64,000 bases of DNA from Quercus robur (Eukaryota; Streptophyta; Magnoliopsida; Fagales; Fagaceae), in the NCBI RefSeq assembly GCF_932294415.1, contig NC_065535.1, positions 28,056,782-28,120,781 of the forward strand, written 5' to 3'. A model generated the notes under the pieces. It saw nothing but the letters and a program-made list of their open reading frames with translations, searched no databases and was not told where the DNA came from. Shown here in pieces: positions 1 through 12,152 of this stretch (the stretch's first letter is position 1; the number at the start of each line of letters is the position of its first letter). The translations under genes were made by a program, and so were the position numbers.

Positions 1-394
1 TGTATCAAAATGGGTCTAATATAGTGTTTTTTTTTTTTTTTTTGGTATGTATGATCATGAATTTGTGTTTGTAATATGAGATTTTTGGGGGTTTCAAGTT
101 TTATATGGCTATGTGTGTATGTTTGTGTTCTATGACACGATGTAGCCATGTAGTGTGATTCTTACAAACTTAAAGATCTTAGCATGAGCTAGGCATTCAG
201 TAAAGGAGAGAGAGAATGGGAGAGAAGAGGTAAGAGAGAGGAGATGCTAAGAATAACTAATGGGTTTAAACAGCATCTAGGGACTAAATGGTGTTCAAGG
301 ACTAAGTTGGTCACTTTTTAAAAGTTGTGGACTTAATTGGTATTAGCCCAAACCTCAGGATAGTTTAGTGTAATTTACCCTTTTTTTTTGGGTG
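1..394. other. AT-rich intergenic DNA
   Basis: I see no coding region here. The segment has T-homopolymers and a stretch near 270-360 with the 'ggactaaat' type of motif often found at the ends of small plant foldback elements, but no paired terminus is visible. Confidence 0.5.
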
Positions 395-1015
395 CCAAAG
401 ATTTAGATTGTGTTTACATGCCCTGAACTTTGCGGAAAGCATAAATTGGCCATGTATGCCATTGTGATTTTAATTGTTAGTCCTACAATAATCCCACTTT
501 TTGTATTCTTGAAAGGGAAAGGTTAAGGGGGGCCAAAGATTTAGATTGTCTTTACGTACCCTAAACCTTAACGAAAGCGTATATTGGCCATTTTTGCCAC
601 TGTGATTTTAATTCTCAATCCTACTCCAACCCCACTTTTTGTATTCTTGAAAGGGAAAGGTTAACGGGGGGACCAAAGTTTAGATTGTGTTTACTTGTCC
701 TAAACCTTATGAAAAGCATATATTGGTAATGTTTACCACTATGATATTAATTCTCAATCCTATCCCAACCCCACTTTTTGTAGTTTTGAAGGGGAAAGGT
801 TAACAGGTATCATAAGATGTTCATTAAGGATGATTTATTATGAGATTCAGCTAATAAAAATTGGTATAAATTAATGAGGGGACTGAAAAACCCCCACCTT
901 TTGTATTCTTGAAAAGGAAATATTAACGGGTATCGTAAGACGTTCGTTAAGGATGATTTATTATAAGGTCCAACTAATAAAAAATTGGTATAAATTGATG
1001 AGGGGATTGAAATAT
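395..1015. repeat. Tandem repeat array (about 138 bp x3, then about 121 bp x2)
   Basis: A unit beginning CCAAAGATTTAGATTG starts near 395, 533 and 673, giving periods of 138-140 bp. A second unit beginning GGTATCATAAGA-like sequence starts near 806 and again near 927. The end of the first unit (CTTTTTGTATTCTTGAAAGG) recurs within the second array, so the two arrays share sequence and probably come from one composite unit. No coding potential is seen. Confidence 0.8.
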
Positions 1016-3524
1016 TACTGAAATAGTAAGTGGAATTCAAAAAGTTAGTTTCATTGGCTCTACACCATATAAATCTAGTAAAATTTTTGATATAAAACAA
1101 AATTAATGTAACATAAAGTAAAGCTAGGAAAAATTTTGATATAAAACAAAATGATATAACATAAAACAATTTCTTAATGCACCTTATCTTACGATGCCCC
1201 ACTAATACTACCCATGTGTTGGATTTGATGGATGGGGATGTAGGTATTCTCTTTTCTTGCATTATTACGTAAGCATATCTTTTTAGTAAGTATCACATTT
1301 ATTTGTAGAATCAACAAGTTTTTCATCATTCACACGGGAATCATAATAATATACATTCAATAAGTTTTGGAATATGACAGTTTTTACATTTTATTTTTAT
1401 TTATATTTTTTTGTAATGGTTTTTATTTTTAATTTTTTTTCCATTTGATAGATTTTTTATTTTTTTTTTGTAATGGTTGACATAATTAAAATGATATAAG
1501 TAATTTCTTTATATAAGTGATGTTGGTCCAATGATAATTTATAACATTGATAACTATTAAAAAATTCCATCTCAAAAAAAAAAAAAAAACTATTAAAAAA
1601 TTTGTGAAAATTATTATGGATCTTGTATTGTAGTAAACCATCAATTGTAAATACATTTTATGAAAATTTATCAACTCTTCATACATAAAAGATGAATTTT
1701 GAAGAAAAATTGTATTCCAATTTTTGAAAGTATACAAGGTGACAAGTTTACTCTATAGTATATACATGTACAAACAAATATCCAAATAGCATGTTTCATT
1801 TATGTTATACTTGACGGCAATTTTTCTCATAATAAAATTGCTTTATTATTGTCTATATAGTAATATTTTGAAAATTTTTATTTTTCTCTATAAATGACCA
1901 AATTGTCATCAAAAATAGATAAAACATTTAATCTCAATAGAATAATGAAATTTTCAAAGAAAATTAAATTCAACATATGCCAATAAAAAAAAAAAATTCC
2001 TTGCCTTCATAGTCAATGGACTACACCATCATTTTCTCTATAGATGACTAAATTGTCTATCAAAAACAAATAAAACATTTCAATGGAATCAAAGTAAAAC
2101 AACACGTGTTTACCAAATAAAAATGCCATAATAATTTTTTTTTTTTTTTAAAAGAAGGTTCCTTACCTCTATAGTCAATGACCTAAATCATCAAATCTCT
2201 TTTGAGGGGAAGGGGATTTAAGGAAACCTCTTATTTTCGAGAACCCAAAATTTTAATGGATAAATTTGTAACAAATTTTGAGGCAACGCCCATAATTGCT
2301 TGCAAGAAAGAAATCAAGAATAATAAAATATGAAAATTGTTAATTTATTTCCCATACTTATTGTTACTTAAACAACGTTCCCTTGTGTGTTGATCAATCG
2401 TACCTCCATTAGTGTGATGGATGATTAAGCTAATTTAAAGAGTTGAAATAAGGTTGGTTTGGGTTAATTAAGTCTAAGGTTGGTTTGGATTTTTTTTTTT
2501 TTCTAAAAAAAATTAAGATATTTATTTGTTTAAAATTTTTTATAGTTTATTTTTAATACAATTATACTTTTTGTTAGTAATATTCTACCCAAGTACAACT
2601 TGCTACCAATTCATCTAATTAAGTCCAAGTAGTTAATTAGTTGGATTCATTAATACCGATAAACAATGAATAAGCACAAGAAGAACAACCACACAAACAC
2701 ACAAAGAAAAAAGAAAAAGAAGAGGAATTGTTCATGAAGTGAAAATCAAACCCCAAAAAATAAACACTGTGACCTAGCCCAATCTCGTCAAATCTACTAT
2801 GAATAGATTGTGATACAATTGAGACTTACATGACCTCCAATACATATAACCTGACTTGTATATAAGCTTCCAGCTTCTTATTGCAACCGCTTCCTCATAC
2901 TTTGTCTTCATAGTGATTTGTCATCTTAAGTTAAGATGTTGACCATTAAATCAAGCTCTCAGTTACTTTAAGGGCACTTGAAGATTTTTAGTAGTCTTTA
3001 TGATTTCAATGTCTCGCTCCAACAACACGAACAATGATCTTTGTGTTTTGAGTGATTTGATTATTATCTCAATGGTTTTATCGATTTAGTGAGGGTTGGA
3101 AGACACACTAGGGTAAAACAGTGTTTTCATTCGATTCTAGATGCCATCTTCCTTCTCTAGAGATTATAATTAAGGTATGGTTTTAATACAAATAGGGTTT
3201 GAGCTAAAGATTTGCACAAATCTTACTTTGGAAGCTTGATTAGCGCTCTTTCTCCAGTTCCAATTGTCGCATTCATTACCCAAAACTTGGTACATGTAAA
3301 ACCCCAAAATACATAAAAATTTACCAACACTAAATAAATATCCTAATAGTTTTTACATCCCAAAAAGTTACCAACACTAACTAATAAATATTTCTTGTGA
3401 TCTATCGGTGCGACTTGCGAGCATGTGTAACTACCAGTAAGATCTAGAATTGAACAAACAGTACAAACAAATTAAATACGAAACGTGGCATCACTATGAA
3501 CAGACAGCAGAATCTATCTCAAAA

Positions 3525-3555
<31 letters not shown>

Positions 3556-3770
3556 GCAGAATCACCTATTTTCTTCAACCTTTCGATTTTCCCAAACATT
3601 ATTAGTATTTTATAAATAAAACAAAAAATAGAGATTCTCAAATTTACTGCAGAAGAACCAGAAAAATTAGAAAACTATAAATTCGTATAGAATGTCGTCA
3701 CAGGTTCTATGTCAGAATGTGATGTCATTTTGATTGTGCGCGTTATATGTGTGTGTAACTGTGCATCCGT
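1016..3770. other. AT-rich intergenic DNA upstream of the dioxygenase gene
   Basis: This stretch has many A/T homopolymers, including a run of about 30 A near 3520-3548, and short repeated phrases such as 'ccttacctctatagtcaatg' at two places (about 2000-2030 and 2160-2190), which suggests small local duplication. No supported gene or RNA was found. Confidence 0.5.
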
Positions 3771-3773
3771 TAG

Positions 3774-3784
3774 TTTATATATAG
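3774..3784 (+). promoter_or_regulatory. TATA box of the dioxygenase gene
   Basis: TTTATATATAG lies about 100 bp before the ATG at 3881. This fits a transcription start near 3810 and a 5' leader of about 70 bases. It is inferred from sequence and position only. Confidence 0.55.
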
Positions 3785-3880
3785 GTTCACAATGTTCCCT
3801 TTCCAACTCAACTCACAAAATCAGTAAATTTGCATCATTATAGATAGCATTACGAATTGGCAATTAGCAATTAGCAAAAC

Positions 3881-4682
3881 ATGGCAGCCACCACCACCAC
3901 CACCACCACCACCACCGCCACCAAGGTACTTCTAACCGACCTTGCTTCAAGTGTGAACCATGTTCCCTCAAACTACATTCGACCCATTTCCGACCGACCA
4001 AACCTCTCTGATGTTCAATCCTCAGATGCCTCCATTCCTCTTATTGATCTCCAAGGCTTACACGGCCCCAACCACTCCAACATTATCAAACAGATTGCCC
4101 AAGCTTGCCAACAAGAAGGTTTCTTTCAGGTACTTACTCTCTAATCCTTTGTTATTATTGTATTTGAACTTTGTTCTTACATTAATATATATATTCTGCT
4201 GAACTTTTTGTCAGATTAAAAACCATGGAATACCAGAGACACTGATTAGTACAATTATGAACATAGCAAGAGAATTTTTCCGATTGCCAGAGAGTGAGAG
4301 AATGAAGAGTTACTCAGATGACCCAACAAAAACCACCAGGCTTTCTACTAGTTTCAATGTAAAGACTGAGAAGGTATCAAACTGGAGGGATTTTTTAAGA
4401 CTCCATTGTTACCCTCTTGAGGACTACGTGAACGAATGGCCTTCGAATCCTCCTTCCTTTAGGTATGGTGATTCATATGCGTCCTCGCGTTAATTATGTG
4501 TGCCTCTTACCATTACTTTACTTTCAGTTTATTAATCAATTTAAAACTTGGTTAAAACTTAAAAATATGATTTTGATCCTTCCCCACATGTGAAGCCATA
4601 GGTTTCGGACTAGCTTATGTCTGAGCATCCCTATATGATTTAATCCTTTTATCTCCTTCTTCTGTTATTTTCTTATTAAAAG

Positions 4683-4724
<42 letters not shown>

Positions 4725-7542
4725 TTAATTTCGTACCTAAAGTATATATTATATTAATTTAGTGTGGCTTTGGGAATTGGGACTGGTTGAAAATTTTTTT
4801 TTTGACATTATTTTATTTTTTCAAATAATTTAGGAACATATTAATAGAGAAGTTTGAGTAATGTTGTTTATATTTTTTTGAAATATATGTAAATAAAAAA
4901 ATGTATAAAAATGTATGTAATATTGTTTAAAAACTGAAAATGTGTTGTTTAACCACTCTACCAAAGGCTTTATATTTTAATTTTTTAAACACATTTTTAG
5001 AACACATTTAATATAAAAGTTATCAAAAAAATTATATTTTTAATAAATACCATGCAAATAAATGAGTGAAAACAAATAATTCCTAACATGCATTTTGTTA
5101 CTGCTTTTCACTTTTTGCTTTTTGTCTTTTTTTTTTTCTTCCAATAATTTAAATTTTAGTTTTTTTTTTTTTGGTGTGAGAATGAGCTAGATTTTTTTTT
5201 TCTTTTTGTTATACTTTAACATAAAACTTACTAAAAACTAGGATTGTAAAAAAAAAAAAAAAAAAATGTTTACACCTGATTGACCGACTGGAACAGTTTT
5301 CTGAGGTATCCAGTTTGGTTCTCCATTTAAAAAAAAAAATTCTGGGTTTTGATTTGGTATCAGATTTACAAAAAAAATAGTCCAAACCAAGCAAACCAAT
5401 TCTATATACATATATATATTTTTTTTCATATTATATTATATATATTTTTTAAAAACCCAAATAATCTAACTCTCTCATTCTATTTTAATAAAATTGAACA
5501 TATATTTGGGTTTTTAAAAATCAATTAGCTTCTTCTCCAAAAAAAAAAAAAATTCAATTAGCTTTTAAAAAAACAAAAAAAAAAACCCAAGATTATTTGC
5601 AAAAAACCGAAAAATTGGAAACCCAACAATACAGGCCCAAGATCAAAATTCGAACGAAATTGATCAGGACCAATTAGACTCGAACAAATTGAAACCGGTC
5701 AATTGTCTGGTCATTTTTTTTTCAAGCTTTTCATAGACCGAACAGACAAATTTGGTCGCAAAAAATGCAAAAAAATTAGACTAGACCATACCATTTTCAC
5801 CCTTACCAAAAACTATATATCTTTTAATAAATACAATGCAAATAAGCTTATAAAAACAAGCAAAAACTAAATGTAGTTGTGATGAATATTTTGAAAACTT
5901 TCCAATGTCACCCTATAGTCCTTACCATACGATATCCCTTTATTTCCTATTGGTCCTTGTATTGTGAAAATGACACTATTTTTCTTTTTTCTTTTTTATT
6001 AATAATCCAACGAGACACGTTTATTTTAGTAGAAGAACAAGACACGTTAAGTCACATAAATATAAATCCCCCAAAATTTTAAAACAGATAGCACTACCTA
6101 CGTAACCCACACGCATGTAGCAGTAGCACCACATGCGTAATCGGTGACTTCAATTTCTCTAATTTTGTCAAAAATACTGTGGCCACTGGCCAACACGGTA
6201 CATCAACAATACAAGGTCGGTGAAAAAATACCCGTCACATCAAAACCTTTGCACAGTAAAATTAATAGAAACATTTTTCAAATGGCCACAAGGGTTATAC
6301 AAGGCTAACGAAGTACTAGTGTACTGCCATGGTGCACCTTTTTTCGTTTATTAGAAGGAAAAGTTTGTTCTTATCAAAAAAAAAAAAAAAAAAAAAAAAG
6401 AAGGAAAAGTTTGTTAGTGTAAAAATTTTCACGATTTTTTGTCATAACTGTTATGTGATAAAGTGTGATGGATGGAAAAAAAAAAAAAAAAAAATAGTGT
6501 ATTCATGTAAAAGTGATGGTTAGTCATTCATAACCTACCACATTAAAATTGTGGCATAAAAGTTATGAAATAATTTGTAATTCTAGAATTACTCTTATTA
6601 TGATGACTATATTTTAATTGAAAGTTCTAAAGAATATTCCATAGTGTGAAAAAAAACCCTTTATATTTTTAGATTTTGATTACAACTGATTATGTTGTTT
6701 TTTAATTTTATATAGGGAGGATGTGGCTGAGTATTGCACCAGTGTTAGAGGATTAGTGCTAAGGTTGCTGGAGGCCATATCAGAGAGCCTGGGCCTAGAA
6801 AGAGACTGCATTGAAAAGGCTTTAGGCAAGCAAGGTCAACATATGGCATTGAATTATTATCCACCTTGTCCACAGCCAGAGCTTACTTATGGGTTGCCTG
6901 GTCATACTGATCCTAACTTAATCACAATTCTTCTTCAAGATGATGTGCCTGGATTGCAGGTCTTAAGAAATGGCAAATGGATTGCTGTCAATCCTATTCC
7001 CAATACCTTCATTGTCAACATTGGTGACCAAATGCAGGTACAATTATACCCTTAGCTACTTTCTAAGACCATTGTTATTATTTTATTACATGTTTGATTG
7101 AACTTATTTTCATCTCGAAAAGGAATATATACTTTTTTTCTAAGTATCAATTTTTTCGAGGGATATTTTTATACAATAAACAAGATAAACTAATATGCGT
7201 CATGCTCTAAAAGGATTAAATTAATTGAGTTATAATTGAGGTTTCTCGTAGTTACTCAAATAATAAACAAGAAACTTTTCATTGCATCAGGTACTTAGCA
7301 ATGATCAATACAAAAGTGTGCTTCATCGAGCTGTTGTGAATTGCAACAAAGAGCGAATATCAATCCCAACATTCTACTGTCCATCAAATGATGCTCTAAT
7401 AGGACCTGCTAAGGATCTTATTGATGATGATCATCCTGCAATCTATAGAAATTTTACATATGCAGAATACTTTGAGAGATTCTGGAACAGAGGACTTGCA
7501 ACTGAATGTTGTTTAGACATGTTCAAAACATCTAGTGCTTAA
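3881..7542 (+). CDS. DLO: DMR6/DLO-type 2-oxoglutarate- and Fe(II)-dependent dioxygenase (salicylate hydroxylase family)
   Basis: Four exons, 3881-4129, 4215-4462, 6716-7037 and 7291-7542, join in phase through GT-AG introns to give 356 residues, close to the usual length of about 340-350. The protein opens with a poly-Thr stretch encoded by an ACC microsatellite. It then has the DIOX_N domain (SDDPTKTTRLSTSFNVK and NWRDFLRLHCYP are near-identical to Arabidopsis DMR6/DLO) and the 2OG-FeII_Oxy domain. The iron ligands are His229 and Asp231 in GHTDPN, and His285 in VLHRAV; RIS at 295-297 is the 2-oxoglutarate-binding RxS. NYYPPCP is present. Family members hydroxylate salicylic acid at C3 or C5 and so damp immunity, acting in the cytosol. 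Which position this enzyme attacks cannot be read from the sequence. Intron 2 is large (2253 bp) and holds a MITE and A-runs. The gene looks intact. Confidence 0.93.
6413..6606. mobile_element. MITE-like repeat inside intron 2 of the dioxygenase gene
   Basis: Phrases such as TTTTTTGTCATAACTGT, GATAAAGTGTGATGG, GTGATGGTTAGTCATTCA and GAAATAATTTGTAATTCTAG are repeated in the same order at about 19895-20065 (with variations). The two stretches are therefore copies of one short dispersed element. An internal A-run of about 20 interrupts this copy. Terminal repeats are not clear enough to assign a superfamily. Confidence 0.6.
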
Positions 7543-7550
7543 CCTATAGT

Positions 7551-7802
7551 GCCGGTTTGGATAGAGATTATTGTGCGTCTACGTTTTCTATTTCACGTTT
7601 CCATCCTCAGTAAAATCATATGGATTTACTGTGCAGGAGACAATTATTATTGTTCACGCACTGTAGCAGCACTGTAGTAGCACTGTTCATGCATTTAAAA
7701 ATATTAAAAATGGGTCCCACGGTACTATTCACACATTTAAAAATTATTTTGCTACAGTGTTTTCAGTTTCAGCAAAAATAAGTTGTATTCAAACGGACCC
7801 AT
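7551..7802. mobile_element. MITE family M1, copy 1
   Basis: The ends read roughly GTGCCGGTTTGGATAG and TTCAAACGGACCC, which are inverted relative to each other (GGGTCCGTTTG). The interior has ACGGTACTATTCACACATTT followed by a 'TTTTGCTACAGTGTTTTCAG' block shared with copies near 7805, 13051 and 62021. It lies directly after the stop codon of the dioxygenase gene and may supply its 3'UTR. Confidence 0.7.
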
Positions 7803-7945
7803 AATGGGTCCGTTTGGATTGAGCTTATTGTTACTGAAACTGAAAATACTGTAAGAAAATAATTTTTAAATGTGTGAATAGTATCATGAGACCCATTTTT
7901 AATACGTGAACAGTACATGAACAGTACGTTACTTTTCACGTGCAG

Positions 7946-7993
<48 letters not shown>

Positions 7994-8036
7994 TGGAACT
8001 GAAAACACAAGAATAAGCACAATCCAAACGCTCACA
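7803..8036. mobile_element. MITE family M1, copy 2, inverted next to copy 1
   Basis: It opens TGGGTCCGTTTGGATTGAGC and ends near CACAATCCAAACGCTCAC, so its termini are inverted. Its interior carries the reverse complement of the copy-1 block (CTGAAAATACTGTAAG-AAAATAATTTTTAAATGTGTGAATAGT). It abuts copy 1 head to head. A run of about 48 A (7946-7991) sits in the middle. Confidence 0.7.
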
Positions 8037-8331
8037 ATGTACAATTCCTAGAACATGCTTGTCTTTGTTGGAATGTTGATTTAATTACTTAAATTTATCA
8101 TTTCTTATTAGTTTCAAAATTTTAAAATATGTAGTATTTATCATGTCATTGGCCTGATCTTTTGATTATTAGATAAAGTTGTAACGGCTCTCAAAAATGA
8201 ATAAATTCCTTCTATCTTTCGTCTATTTGTTTGTTCAGTTTTAAAAGGTTGATCTTAAGTTCAGTTTTTAAACCGTTTATATTTCTAGTGCAAATCTACT
8301 AAATTGTACCTACGATACATCTGAGTTATTA

Positions 8332-9465
8332 GAGCACTCACATTAGCTCTCTCAAATGTGCCAAATGTCAAATATTTGGTACATTTGACACACCAAACAC
8401 AAAAACAAACCCTCATCAGCTGTGTTAAATGTCTTAAAATTTTGAGACATGCTATAGTACGCTCTCAAATATGAGAGCGTATGGACAGCAATGCCATTTT
8501 GGTTTAATGTTTTTTTATTCTCTTTTCTCTCTCCGTCACTCTCTATCTCTTCCCTCTCAGTCCGCTCAAGATCTCTCTCATCCTTGCTCAAGATCTCTCG
8601 CCGCCTCACCTCGCCGTCAACCTCCACAGCCAAAGTCGCCGACCTCCATAGCCAGAGCTGCCGACCTTCAGATCTCTTAATCGGGTTGTGGGTGTGAGAT
8701 TTGGGATGGGTTTTGATGTGTGGGTTTTGGGTCATTGATTGATCGTTTGGGTTGAGATTTTGGGCTGGTGGTGGTGTCGTGGTTGTGGCGGTGGTTGGTT
8801 GAGTTTTGGGCCGACGATGTTTGTGGCTGTAGTGGGTTTCGATGTGTGGGTTTTGGGTCATTGATTGATTAGTTGGGTTGGGATTTTGGGCCGGTGGTGG
8901 TGTCGTGGTTACGGCAGTGGTTGGTTGAGTTTTGGACTAGCGATGTTTGTGGCTGTAGTGGGTTTCGATGTGTGGGTTTTGGGTCATTGATTGATCGATT
9001 GGGTTGGGATTTTGGGCCAGTGGTGGTGTTGTGGTTGCGGCAGTGGTTGGTTGAGTTTTGGGCCGGCGATGTTTGTGGCTATAGTTGGCTGGCAGTGTTT
9101 GTTGAAGATTTTGAGTTTCTTTTTCTTTTTCTTTTCTCTTTTGTTGAGGTTTTTGGATTTGGAATTTGTTGGAGATCCAGTGATTGTGATTGTAGTTTGT
9201 GGAGGTTGGTTTGCCGTTGGTGGTGATTTGCCGTTGCCGTTGCTGTTGTCATTGGTGGTTTGTGGAGGTTGATTGAGATTGTAGTTTAATGTGTTGGAAT
9301 TTGTTTAATATTATTTAATGTGTTAGATATATTATTTTAGTGTATAGAATTGAAAAATAAAAGATGTGATAAATGATGAATTGTAAAATGATGTGTTAAA
9401 ATGATAAAGTAGGTTTTTAGTATGTTAAAATGAGATTTTTTATGAAAAAGCTGATGAGAATGCTC
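8332..9465. mobile_element. Non-autonomous Harbinger-like element with GTGG-rich interior
   Basis: The left end GAGCACTCACATTAGCT pairs with the right end AGCTGATGAGAATGCTC as an imperfect terminal inverted repeat, and TTA flanks both sides (8329-8331 and 9466-9468), as expected for PIF/Harbinger. It is about 1.13 kb long with no transposase. The interior is a GGTGGT/GTTGTGG-rich tract with an internal tandem repeat. Long open frames across the tract are composition artefacts. Confidence 0.7.
8705..9085. repeat. 125-bp tandem repeat inside the Harbinger-like element
   Basis: The phrase GTGTGGGTTTTGGGTCATTG starts near 8718, 8843 and 8969, a period of 125-126 bp over about three units. The units also share GGTTGGTTGAGTTTTGG and a GATGTTTGTGGCT phrase. 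Confidence 0.8.
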
Positions 9466-9468
9466 TTA

Positions 9469-9951
9469 GTTCACCAAAGTTAAAATATCTGAGTCATTGA
9501 CTAAAAGCTGAACTAATAACCAATATATCATGAGTCATTGCTTAAACCCAACTTTTTTTCTCACCTGGGAGAAACAAAAAAAAAAAAAAAAAAAAAGTTG
9601 CGAACTTCTCGTAGATGTGTACTGTAGCTCAAAAAAAAATACTATATTATATTGCGTTCACACTGATAAGAATATTTTAGTATTATTTTTATCTTTTTCA
9701 TTTCTTTGCTGCTCTTTTCCATTTCTGCCCGTTGCTCCTCTCTACTCAGTCCTCTCCATCATCAACGTTCAAGGCAATCAACCATAAATCCGGCTACAAT
9801 CAACCATCGCCATGTGTAGGGCCGCCCAGCAAAAACAAATTCAATACCTTTTTTTTTTTCCCAATTTCAACAAGGAAATCATACGAGATATTGCTTTGAA
9901 AAATGCCTTTACATTAATATCAAATCTGATTTACATTGGAAAAAATCCACA

Positions 9952-9993
<42 letters not shown>

Positions 9994-10096
9994 AAAATTA
10001 TATCTGACATTAACAAGAAAAATAGATGCTACAGTTGAAGCTTTTTTAGTAACCACTTCCTCCGTGCTGTGACATCCATGGCCACGAACATCTTGG
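9469..10096. other. Intergenic, A/T homopolymer-rich
   Basis: It contains A-runs near 9578-9596 and 9953-9990 and a C/T-rich patch near 9690-9760. I see no gene. Confidence 0.45.
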
Positions 10097-10104
10097 CCTT
10101 TCTT

Positions 10105-11090
10105 CAGTGGCGGCTTCAGGAATATTTTTCAGGGTGTTCCTGGGTGGCCTTGCTCTATTACAATTTTTTCTTTTTTAGATTTTAGTTCAATTTTTTTTTT
10201 TTTAGCTTTTTCTTTTTGCTTGAAAGCAATGTTATGAATACTGTTTTGGACACTGTTTCGATTTGTTTAGTGGAACGAAATATTTCGGTACTGATCTATT
10301 TTGACGTACCATTTCAGGGTATTTCGGGGTTTCTAAAAAAAATTAAAAATAATATATATTTATATTTATATTTTCTTATACAACATAAAATTATTGATCC
10401 AAATAAGTAAATCTCAAATAAAACAAATCATTTAGTTTTTCTTTATTGACACTCAGATCATTTAGTTATTACATAACAATTACTATTTTATAATATTAAA
10501 ACATAAATATGTAATTAAATAATAAAAAACAACAACCAAAAATAGTACAATAAGAAGAAGTAGGGGCGACCTTTGCGATGGCTGGATTTGTTTTTTAGGC
10601 ATTCGACGCAGGTAATGACATGTTGTGTTGACGAGTTTGTCCGTTTAGGGATTTTTCTTTTTTTCTTCTAAAAACTGGTATCGGCCGAAATGTAACAAAT
10701 AATCCACCAAAATTTAATTTTGAGAAATGATATGTCCATGGCATTTTTACAATATTTTTACAATAAATCCTAAGTGATAGGTTGTTACTGGTTATTATTG
10801 TTGTCATAAAAAAGTAATCTTAGTACTAGGTTCAAATTTGAACTAATAACAACTAACCACTTGTGATTTGTTATGAAAATATTGTAAAAATGTTGTGAAC
10901 ATAGCATCTCTCTTTAATTTTATTGGCATAAAAAAATTTTGAGGGTGTTCCTAATTTTTTTGAGGGTGTTCCTATTTTTTTTTTAAGGGTAAAGAAATAA
11001 AAAATATTTAATTATTACATATAATTTATTTTTTTTTTCAGGTCAGGGTGGTCCTAGGACTACCCTGACCTCTATGTGGCGCTGCCACTG
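10105..11090. mobile_element. Non-autonomous hAT-like DNA transposon with perfect 8-bp target duplication
   Basis: The termini are CAGTGGCGGC at the left and GCTGCCACTG at the right, inverted with one mismatch. They are flanked by identical 8-bp direct repeats CCTTTCTT (10097-10104 and 11091-11098). Such TIRs plus an 8-bp duplication define the hAT superfamily. The element is 986 bp and encodes no transposase. Inside the right end lies a small palindrome GGTCAGGGTGGTCCTAGGAC. A second foldback element is nested at about 10717-10917. Confidence 0.88.
10717..10917. mobile_element. Foldback MITE nested in the hAT-like element
   Basis: The left arm (GAAATGATATGTCCATGGCA, then TTTTTACAATATTTTTACAA) is inverted relative to the right arm (TGAAAATATTGTAAAAATG, TTGTGAACATAGCATCTC). 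The arms also carry GTGATAGGTTGTTACTGG and its imperfect inverse ACTAACCACTTGTGATTTG. A piece of the same family recurs near 11405-11465 (AAGTGATAGGTTATTATT). Confidence 0.7.
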
Positions 11091-11399
11091 CCTTTCTTTC
11101 ATCTTCTAAAAGTTCACAAACCTCCAAGAAGATCTCATCATCCATGTTAGGAACTGTCTGTTTACAGTGTTTTCCAATGTGGCTGTTGTGGGGCGGCGGT
11201 GAAGACACAGTGAAAGAGAGAAAAAGACACAGCTGAAGTACTAGAAAAACAAAAAGGCAAGTAAAGATAAGAAAGTATATGTGTGTAGAGGGAAAAAAAA
11301 AAAAAGGACAAAAAAAGAAAAAGAAAAGAAAGAAACGTATATTTGGATGAAATCAAATAAGATAATTGGAAAAATAAAATAAAGAATAATAAGAAATTA

Positions 11400-11762
11400 A
11401 AATTAAGAAATGTTATTACAATATTTTTATAATAAATTTTAAGTGATAGGTTATTATTATCTAATACTAGTGAGAAAAAAATAAATTTTTTGATGATGGC
11501 GGTTGTGGTGGTGGTGATGGCGGTGGTGGTTGTGACAGTGGTGGTGGCAATGGCTGTGATTGTTGTTTATTGTAGAAAATATATTATTTTATTGTAATTG
11601 ATATATAATTTTATTGTGTTGAAAGCTGAAAGAGATTCACTGCTGCAGCATGTGAGTAGGTAAAATAGATAAAGTAACTTTTTGTGGTACTAAATAGCTA
11701 AATTTTTAGCTCCACTGCTGTAAATGCTGTAAAATAACAAGTTGTGATTGGAGCAAGATTAG
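11400..11762. mobile_element. Degenerate GTGG-rich MITE, related to the 60.4-61.3 kb element
   Basis: A GGTGGT/GTTGTGG tract (11497-11575) is followed by TTTTATTGTGTTGAAAG, AAAATAGATAAAGTA and TAGCTCCACTGC-type sequence. The same order is seen at 60955-61254 in a better-preserved element. The termini here are eroded. Confidence 0.5.
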
Positions 11763-12152
11763 TCTAATATCTATTTCTCATAAGGTTATCATTTATCAAT
11801 GAAATCATTTTTATTATGCACTAACAAGTCAAATCAACTAACTGTGAAAAACTTTGTATCCATGACTTTTTGATATGTTATTCAATTGATTGTGATTTTC
11901 TTCTTCGATTTGCCATCCAATAAGCCTTGTCACCACATATTTTAATTAATTTTGAAGATTAAAAAAGAACCTGGTGCAAGTCAAGCCGCCCAGCGGAAGG
12001 GGTCAGAGCTGTGATTTTTTGAACACTAAGTTCTGATTTCATGGTTATCAATTAACAAAGTTACAGTGGTCTGGTTTTATCAAACAAGATCCTGCAGCTA
12101 CCTAGCATACTCGACCTGGTTCACAAGTTCTGTTTGACAACAAAACCACATC

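Noticed and set aside
8471-9272. Several overlapping long plus-strand open frames and one minus-strand frame
   Set aside because: They follow the GTGG/CT-rich composition of a non-autonomous transposon and its 125-bp tandem repeat. No domain is visible and frames overlap freely.
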